DNA of 52,008 nt. It comes from Saccharothrix deserti. GTDB taxonomy: Bacteria; Actinomycetota; Actinomycetes; Mycobacteriales; Pseudonocardiaceae. The stretch is from assembly GCF_009769385.1 (NCBI RefSeq), contig NZ_VKAB01000053.1:1-52008 (forward strand), written 5' to 3'. The translations under genes and the position numbers were made by a program. Below, one piece after another: positions 41,063-46,287 of this stretch; within the stretch, counting starts at the first letter, position 1; each line of letters starts with the position of its first letter. The notes under the pieces are model-generated. The model was given only the letters and a program-made list of their open reading frames with translations, searched no databases and was not told where the DNA came from.

Positions 41063-41529
41063 CACGCCACCGCCGCCAGGGTCAACGCGACCGCGACCAG
41101 CAGCAGCGACACCACCAGGGCATCCACCGCCGACCGCACCCGCCGGTACTTCGTGCGGGCCAGCACCGCCAGGCGCACCGCGTCCACCGCCCGCGCCATC
41201 TCCCCCGGCTGGTCGGCCAACGCGGCCAGTACCTCCGACGGACGCTCGGCGAACCGGGCCAGGAACGGAAATCCGTAGTCGTCACGCCGGCCGAACCGCG
41301 GACGCACCACCGACAACAGCAACAGCACCGCGACCAGCGCCGGAGCCGCCGCCAACCACAGGAACACCTCCGCCACCAGCGGCAACGACCGCGTGGTCAA
41401 CGCGACCAGACCGGCCAGGACACCACCGAACAACGGCAGCAACATCCCCGCCTTGGCATCGGCCCGCACGATCTGCGCCGCCACATCGGCGTGCGCCAAC
41501 TCCACCCGCACCGCAACTTCGCCGCTCAT
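41062..41529 (-). CDS. PycTM/DUF5706-like membrane protein, 155 aa
   Basis: Matches the plan of Pycsar effector transmembrane proteins: an N-terminal helix with HADVAAQIVRADAKAGMLLP, two membrane segments (LFGGVLAGLVALTTRSLPLV and FLWLAAAPALVAVLLLLSVV), a charged loop RPRFGRRDDYGFPFLARF and a last membrane helix (ALVVSLLLVAVALTLAAV). In Pycsar such proteins damage membranes when a cyclic pyrimidine is made. No cyclase is visible here, so it may be a stand-alone protein or answer to a host cyclase. Encoded within the AICE operon. Confidence 0.65.
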   Translation of the reverse strand: MSGEVAVRVELAHADVAAQIVRADAKAGMLLPLFGGVLAGLVALTTRSLPLVAEVFLWLAAAPALVAVLLLLSVVRPRFGRRDDYGFPFLARFAERPSEVLAALADQPGEMARAVDAVRLAVLARTKYRRVRSAVDALVVSLLLVAVALTLAAVA

Positions 41530-41542
41530 CACGCGACCTGCT

Positions 41543-41881
41543 TCACAACCGCGGCGGCGCGGCGGCCAGCGGCGCGGCGCGCCTTGCGGCCCTTGGTTTG
41601 CGCTTGCCGTGCACCGGGGTCGGCAGCACGTTCGCCACGACCACCGGCCGCGCCGGCTCCTCCAGCTCGGCCGCCGCCTGGGCGACCGTGACGCCGTATT
41701 CCGGCGTGATGCCCTTCAACGCACGGGCCAGGATGCGGCGGTTCCGACGCTCCCGCGCCGACCCGTCCAGCAACGCCGACGACGGCTCAGCCGACGCGGC
41801 GATCTCCACCGACACCTGCTGGTCCAGCAGCCGCAGAACCTGAGTCGTCAGGCCGTCCGGGTAGTTCCCAGTGCTGCTCAC
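41543..41881 (-). CDS. Hypothetical protein, first gene of the leftward membrane operon, 112 aa
   Basis: A small protein with a helical core (DGLTTQVLRLLDQQVSVEIA, then GSARERRNRRILARALKGI) and a basic C-terminus. It lies next to the divergent operator region and could be a DNA-binding regulator or a secretion-associated factor. No family is recognised. Confidence 0.55.
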   Translation of the reverse strand: MSSTGNYPDGLTTQVLRLLDQQVSVEIAASAEPSSALLDGSARERRNRRILARALKGITPEYGVTVAQAAAELEEPARPVVVANVLPTPVHGKRKPRAARRAAPLAAAPPRL

Positions 41882-41907
41882 TGCATCTCCCTCGGTCGTA
41901 GAGACCC

Positions 41908-42010
41908 CCTTGCGTCATCTCCGCAAGGGGGGGTTGACAGGACAGACGCTAGCGAGGGTGGGTTGCGGTCGTCAACCCCCTCTTGCGAAGATGGCGCAAG
42001 ACCCCTTGCG
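41908..42010. promoter_or_regulatory. Divergent promoter with CTTGCG-N7-CGCAAG operators
   Basis: Two dyads, CCTTGCG-N7-CGCAAGG at 41908-41928 and CTTGCG-N7-CGCAAG at 41982-42000, plus a half site CCTTGCG at 42004-42010 just before AGGAGG. The two dyads and adjoining GGGGGTTGAC form a larger inverted repeat. Minus-strand TTGACG (41970-41975) with TAGCGT 18 bp further is a plausible leftward promoter; TTGACA at 41934 may serve rightwards. The HTH protein encoded at 42027 is the natural candidate to bind them. Confidence 0.65.
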
Positions 42011-42026
42011 TAGGAGGTAGGACCAG

Positions 42027-42869
42027 GTGGAGGACGAAGTCAGAGAGCTACGGGCGATCAGCAACCCGTTGCAACGAGCGCGGAGCGCTGGGGACTTGAG
42101 CAGTCGACTCCAGGCAGCCGTGACCGAGGTGTCGAGGGTGCGCAAGGAGGCACTGGAAGAACTTCTTCAGGGAAACATGACGCAGACCGAGATTGCGGAA
42201 CAGCTCAACCTAACCCGTTCTCGGATCGGACAGCTTCTGAAAACTGGACCGAGGATCGAGCGGGCATTCTTTGGTACTCGCGCAACATTGACCGTTGCGT
42301 TGGGCGGAAAGCTCGAAGCAAAGCCAGAAAACCCAGGCCCGGTTGTTGCACAGGAAGATTTTCAAGCGTACGACGCCTTTCAGGCAATGGCGCGCAGCCT
42401 AGACTTCGACACGGATTACGAAGTAATCCAGCCCCCAGGGATGATCAATCTTAATAGAGATGATTTGGTTGTCATCTGCGGGCCGCGTCTTTCACCACTG
42501 ATCGCCCAAGTCCTCGAATCCGACTCGAATATTGCGTTCGATCGAGACGAACGCGGCTGGTTCCTGGTGGATCGCAACGAGAACAAGGTTTACCGCTCCC
42601 CCATGGACGAGGGGACTCCGTCGGATTACGCGTACCTCGGCAAGCTGCCTCGCCTGGATGGCCGGGGCAATTTTCTCTACATTGCCGGTATCCACGCGGT
42701 GGGAGCGGCGGGCGTCGTCCACTTCCTTGACGGGCATGTCAGCGAGCTTTATCGAGAAGTCAAAGACGCGAGGTTCTCCGCGATCGTTCACTGCACCTTC
42801 GATGAGGACACGCGCAAAATCCGGACCTCAAAAGTTGCGACCCCCATTTATAAGCAGAATGGCAGATAG
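42027..42869 (+). CDS. HTH regulator with unrecognised C-terminal domain, 280 aa
   Basis: A sigma-region-4-like HTH (ALEELLQGNMTQTEIAEQLN, then LTRSRIGQLLKTG) at about 40-75 is joined to a ~180-residue domain containing DDLVVICGPRLSPLIAQVL, SPMDEGTPSDYAYLGKLPR and FLYIAGIHAVGAAGVVHFL. That domain looks like a Rossmann-type sensor, but I cannot name it. The GTG at 42027 has GGAGG at 42013-42017. Its last 11 bases overlap the PP2C gene. GC is lower than the rest of the AICE, marking it as cargo. Confidence 0.7.
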   Translation: MEDEVRELRAISNPLQRARSAGDLSSRLQAAVTEVSRVRKEALEELLQGNMTQTEIAEQLNLTRSRIGQLLKTGPRIERAFFGTRATLTVALGGKLEAKPENPGPVVAQEDFQAYDAFQAMARSLDFDTDYEVIQPPGMINLNRDDLVVICGPRLSPLIAQVLESDSNIAFDRDERGWFLVDRNENKVYRSPMDEGTPSDYAYLGKLPRLDGRGNFLYIAGIHAVGAAGVVHFLDGHVSELYREVKDARFSAIVHCTFDEDTRKIRTSKVATPIYKQNGR

Positions 42870-43689
42870 CGTGCGAGCTGAACTCTGTACTGAGCCGGGC
42901 AATCCTCACAAGAAAAACGAAGATTGGGGCGCAGCCACCAACAGGCTTGCAGTGGTGTTGGACGGCCTGACCGCTCCGGGAGACCTCGGGACGGGGTGCA
43001 TTCACGATGTGCCCTGGTACGTGGAAAAACTTGGAACCTCGCTCCTGGCACACATGACGGACAGTTCGACGGACCTGCAAACTGCGCTTGCGGCTGCCAT
43101 CGAATCAGTAGCGGCTTTCCACGCGCCAACATGCGATATCAGTAACCCGGGTACGCCATCGGCCACGGCGCTCGCACTAAGGGTTAATGGCGACAATGTC
43201 GAGTGGCTTGTTCTCGCTGACTCTACAATCGTTTTCGACTGCTCCGATGGCTTGCATGTCTACACGGATGATCGCGTAACACGCGTAAACCGTGAACAGC
43301 ACGACGTCGCAGTAGCCTCCAAAGTCGGCACCAAAGAGCACGAACAAGGCGTGAGCAGGCTAGTCGAGGCTCAACGAAAGATACGAAACACCTTGGGCGG
43401 GTACTGGGTTGCAGGAGCAGACCCTCAAGCCGCCTATGAAGCCCTAAGCGGCGAGATCCCGCTAAGCAATTTCCGCCGAGCCGTCCTGATGACAGATGGG
43501 GCCGCCCGCTTGCACGAGTTCGGCTTGGCGGATTGGAAAAGTGTTCTCGATATCGTAGCGACGTCGGGCACTCGCGGTCTCATCACGGCAGTCAGGGATG
43601 CCGAACTGCACGATCCCGAAGGTCAGCGTTGGCCACGGTATAAGACTAGTGATGACGCAACGGCAGCCTACTTGACGTTTGACTCGTAG
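42859..43689 (+). CDS. PP2C-like phosphatase-family protein, 276 aa
   Basis: PP2C landmarks: KKNEDWGAATNRLAVVLDGLT (metal-binding Asp-Gly), TPSATALALRVNGDNVEWLV (the central strand), LADSTIVF and RAVLMTDGAARL (second metal-site DG). The ATG at 42859 lies inside the 3' end of the HTH gene, so the two are translationally coupled. No membrane segment or kinase neighbour is present. It may dephosphorylate a protein, or the fold may be reused for a nucleotide signal. Confidence 0.7.
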   Translation: MADSVRAELCTEPGNPHKKNEDWGAATNRLAVVLDGLTAPGDLGTGCIHDVPWYVEKLGTSLLAHMTDSSTDLQTALAAAIESVAAFHAPTCDISNPGTPSATALALRVNGDNVEWLVLADSTIVFDCSDGLHVYTDDRVTRVNREQHDVAVASKVGTKEHEQGVSRLVEAQRKIRNTLGGYWVAGADPQAAYEALSGEIPLSNFRRAVLMTDGAARLHEFGLADWKSVLDIVATSGTRGLITAVRDAELHDPEGQRWPRYKTSDDATAAYLTFDS

Positions 43690-43811
43690 TTGACGCGCCA
43701 AATCTGCGGAAACCCTGGAGGCCGTCTTGCGCGGCTAAGGTGGAGCGTTTGCTGTTCCACCTACCGGCAGCAACCTGTCTCACCACCTCGCCGCTTGATA
43801 CGCGACTGACA

Positions 43812-44225
43812 TCAGGATATGTCGCTCCACTGGATCGCCTTGCAGATGCCATCGCGGTCGATACGCAGAAAGACGTTACCCTCAAAGTAATTGAGCAGAA
43901 GATCACCCGCGCTTGAATTTCCCACAATTTCCCCCATCGTGGCAGACTTCACCCTCTCGATGGCTTGCCTGCGAATTGAATCAACAACAAGAGGACTATT
44001 CAAGTCATCTTGAGGTCGATCCACGAACAGGCCTGTGGAAAATTCGAACCCCGCCCTTTGAGTCCCGACAGTGCGCCCTAGCAGCAATGCCGCGACATGG
44101 TCGGCCTTTAGGAAATAGTAGAGCGAAGTCTTTGTTCCTGATCCGGGTCTGTCAATCTCCCTGTTAAGCCATGATGTGAATTCGTCAACTACCGCATTCC
44201 TAAGTTCTTGGTCTGAGTGCTCCAT
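43812..44225 (-). CDS. Hypothetical protein, 137 aa
   Basis: A soluble protein of lower GC than the element (SLYYFLKADHVAALLLGRTV, ATMGEIVGNSSAGDLLLNYF). The ATG at 44225 has GGAGAAG upstream. It converges with the PP2C gene and seems part of the same foreign cargo block (42.0-44.2 kb). No family is recognised. Confidence 0.6.
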   Translation of the reverse strand: MEHSDQELRNAVVDEFTSWLNREIDRPGSGTKTSLYYFLKADHVAALLLGRTVGTQRAGFEFSTGLFVDRPQDDLNSPLVVDSIRRQAIERVKSATMGEIVGNSSAGDLLLNYFEGNVFLRIDRDGICKAIQWSDIS

Positions 44226-44418
44226 GATCTTCTCCGGTAAGTGCGAGATTCCTTCGCGTTAAGTCCCTCCAATACGTCGATACGCGTGCAGCCATGGTCG
44301 GCTACGCGGGCAAGCCCCACAACTCCGCAGTGCCAGCAGGGCGAGACACGGATTAGTCAGCCGGGGCTGGTGGCGAGTCGTGTGGGTGGCGGTCGGTCGG
44401 GCCGCGAGGAGTGACATG

Positions 44419-44453
44419 CGGCCCTACTAGCCCGCGCGAGGGTAGTAGGGCCG
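44419..44453. terminator. 11-bp-stem hairpin
   Basis: CGGCCCTACTA (44419-44429) pairs with TAGTAGGGCCG (44443-44453), with an additional GCCC/GGG pairing inside. It stands alone in the gene-free stretch 44226-44714, just before the right CAAACCCGC cluster. It could be a terminator or a structural element of an origin. Confidence 0.55.
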
Positions 44454-44466
44454 TCCTGTGAGGTGT

Positions 44467-44583
44467 GCGGGTTTGGATGCGGGTTTCAAACCCGCCGCCT
44501 CAGCCAAACCCGCACCCAAACCCGCAGCCCATCAGTGCAGGTCAGAGCTCGCCTCGTCCGTCTCTTGCGGGTTTGCGGGTTTG
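44467..44583. repeat. CAAACCCGC iteron cluster, right
   Basis: Perfect 9-mers occur at 44467, 44487, 44505, 44517, 44567 and 44575 (both strands). A near copy at 44479 forms with 44487 the palindrome GCGGGTTTCAAACCCGC. The 44567/44575 pair overlaps by one base exactly as 30789/30797 do in the left cluster, on the opposite strand. The rest of 44226-44714 shows no gene. Confidence 0.75.
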
Positions 44584-44714
44584 TTTTCTGATCCCAAGAA
44601 GGGGGAAGAGGTAGTAGTTACCCGCAGAGGCGACGAACGAGCCAGCCCAAGGGGAAGAGACACCAGCGGGAGCGGACGCAGGGCGCTGCCCGTGGCCCTC
44701 AACATCAAGTCAGG

Positions 44715-44909
44715 TCAGTCCTCTTCGCGCCGCGCGCGCTCACGCAAACTCTGGCGCAACTTCTCCATGTCCCAGCGGGCGTGACCGCCCGCCGTCACGA
44801 ACTCGGGCTCGACGACGCCGGCACGCCACCAACGCGCCAGCGTCACGCGGTCGATGCCGAGTTCGGCAGCCGCGACGCCGGTCGAGACGAGCTTCGGACG
44901 AGGTGTCAC
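44715..44909 (-). CDS. Small MerR/excisionase-like HTH protein, 64 aa
   Basis: STGVAAAELGIDRVTLARWW is a helix-turn-helix, followed by RAGVVEPEFVTAGGHARWD, a wing like that of excisionases and MerR proteins. I prefer the GTG at 44909 because upstream sequence is Ser/Glu-rich and unlike the family. It is divergent from the gene at 45027 and lies at the right end of the AICE, so a second excisionase or a regulator of the nearby cluster is possible. Confidence 0.6.
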   Translation of the reverse strand: MTPRPKLVSTGVAAAELGIDRVTLARWWRAGVVEPEFVTAGGHARWDMEKLRQSLRERARREED

Positions 44910-45026
44910 GGGGTCACTCTGACGGACTAATTGCCTCGAAACATCCCAGGTGACGCGCTTGTCACTGAACGACTCTGAAGACTCGCTAGACTCTGATGCA
45001 TCGTTTGCCTCAGTCTGGAGGACTCC

Positions 45027-45260
45027 GTGGGGTTTCAGATCACACTGACCGAGGATCAGGTGTCCCAGATGTGGGCCTACCTCGCGCACTGTGTCAACGA
45101 GGTCGAGAGCTACCTACGCGACGACGACATCACCGGCGCGAACGCGTTCATGGACCGGGTGCTGAACGATGCGGGCAAGGGCTGTCATGACCTCGTCCTT
45201 GACACGATCGCCAGGCTCAGGGGACAGACGGCCTGGCGAACGTTCATCTCCCGCGAGTAG
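45027..45260 (+). CDS. Small hypothetical protein, 77 aa
   Basis: A helical protein (ITLTEDQVSQMWAYLAHCVN, then ITGANAFMDRVLNDAGKG). The GTG at 45027 has GGAGG at ideal spacing. It is divergent from the small HTH gene and may be regulated by it. No family is recognised. Confidence 0.6.
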   Translation: MGFQITLTEDQVSQMWAYLAHCVNEVESYLRDDDITGANAFMDRVLNDAGKGCHDLVLDTIARLRGQTAWRTFISRE

Positions 45261-45364
45261 CGAGCTGCCCAGGTTCACCGATGCGCCCTTGCCGCAGGGC
45301 AAGATGTGCCGCCACGCTAGCCGGGGGACGCACTCAGAGGGGCGCGCGGGTCCACTTGGGACGG

Positions 45365-45425
45365 TGTTGGTGGGGCGGTGGACGCGGGGCGATTTGCCCA
45401 ATGGCTGCCCAAGTTGACCCTGTCC
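45365..45425 (-). pseudogene. Short C-terminal tail of another integrase
   Basis: A minus-strand frame reads VNLGSHWANRPASTAPPT, matching the integrase end ANLGSYWAETPAIGRTEP at 25.2 kb and NVGSYWKK at 29.1 kb. Only about 20 codons remain. The DNA around 45395-45425 is also alike (GCCCAATGGCTGCCCAAGTT versus GCCCAATAGCTGCCCAAGTT). Confidence 0.4.
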
Positions 45426-45483
45426 ACATTGGGAATCAGCGTGTCTGCGCAGGTCAGAGGCGGTTTCGAACATGCGGGCGAGC

Positions 45484-45530
45484 GCGGTTTCCTAAACCGT
45501 GTGTCGCAGGTTCGAATCCTGCCGGGGACT
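45484..45530 (+). tRNA. 3' half of tRNA-Arg(CCT), integration scar
   Basis: An anticodon arm GCGGT-TTCCTAA-ACCGT (anticodon CCT), variable loop GTGTC, T arm GCAGG-TTCGAAT-CCTGC and acceptor strand CGGGGAC are in register. No matching GTCCCCG acceptor strand or D arm lies upstream, so this is only a 3' fragment left by site-specific integration. The intact gene is not in the window. Confidence 0.7.
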
Positions 45531-45548
45531 CGCCATTCGTCGGGTGAA

Positions 45549-45621
45549 TCAGGCCCTGAGCGGCGACAACGCGGTAACCACGAACGTTCACCGAGTCGGA
45601 GAGACGCCGGGTGGGGCCTGA
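45549..45621. terminator. Hairpin downstream of the tRNA-Arg fragment
   Basis: TCAGGCCC (45549-45556) can pair with GGGCCTGA (45614-45621). The same outer stem is found at 25105-25143. It is probably the native tRNA terminator or part of the duplicated att region. The stretch 45261-45838 otherwise holds only integrase and tRNA remnants. Confidence 0.45.
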
Positions 45622-45838
45622 CTCAAGGGTGCAGCGAGGAAGGACCGGTGTCAGGGCCGTTCGAAGGCACGTCGATCAACCGGGGACGAGGGCGATATGG
45701 CCTTGAGCTATGGACGCCGGCGGCTGTAGGCGAGTGGATATTGCGGATGGGCGTGGTTTCTGTAGCGGTGGAGGGGTGGGGTGCGATTATCGGGGTGTCG
45801 GTCCGCGGGTGCTGCGGCCCTTGGTTGAGGGGGTTGTC

Positions 45839-46228
45839 GTGGTGGTCGGTCGGAGTCGCGCGTGGTGGGTGGCCGGTGGCGCGCTGGTCGGCGGTGGTGT
45901 GGTGTGGGCGGTGTTGCGGTTCGGTGTGCCGGTGTTCCTGGCCGACGAGGCGCATTCGGCGCGGCCGGTCCTGGAGGCGTTGAGCTGGATCGCCGGCATC
46001 GGCGGGCTGGTGGTGGCGGTCGTGGCGTTGGCGGTGGCGTCGCGCCAGGGACGTGACCGCACCGCTGCCCGGGAGGTGGCTCCGCCTCCGGCATCGCAGA
46101 CGGCCACCGGCGGCGGAGTGATTCTCACCGGCGGCGTGACCGGCGGCTCGGGTTCCGGGACGACGACCGGGGTGCACATCGGTCAGATTGGTGGCCCGCC
46201 GGACCCTCCGGTGCCGACGCGGCCTTAG
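45839..46228 (+). CDS. Small membrane protein with glycine-rich tail, 129 aa
   Basis: Two membrane segments (WWVAGGALVGGGVVWAVLRF and ALSWIAGIGGLVVAVVALAV) are followed by a cytosolic tail, GGGVILTGGVTGGSGSGTTT plus GVHIGQIGG, that resembles the N-terminus of the STAND protein encoded next (TGAGGTTIGAMHGSTVVQGD). The GTG at 45839 is chosen because GAGGGGG lies just upstream; longer starts are Gly/Arg shadow. It could be the membrane effector or anchor of that NTPase. No family is recognised. Confidence 0.6.
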   Translation: MVVGRSRAWWVAGGALVGGGVVWAVLRFGVPVFLADEAHSARPVLEALSWIAGIGGLVVAVVALAVASRQGRDRTAAREVAPPPASQTATGGGVILTGGVTGGSGSGTTTGVHIGQIGGPPDPPVPTRP

Positions 46229-46287
46229 GCCACGCCGCGTCGGCAGCACCAACCACGGCCGCACCGGCGGCCTCGGTCACTGGGAAC

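Noticed and set aside
41062..43689. Complete Pycsar system
   Set aside because: No uridylate/cytidylate cyclase domain found; PP2C and HTH genes do not replace it on present knowledge.
45484..45530. Intact tRNA-Arg gene
   Set aside because: The D arm and 5' acceptor strand complementary to CGGGGAC are missing upstream.
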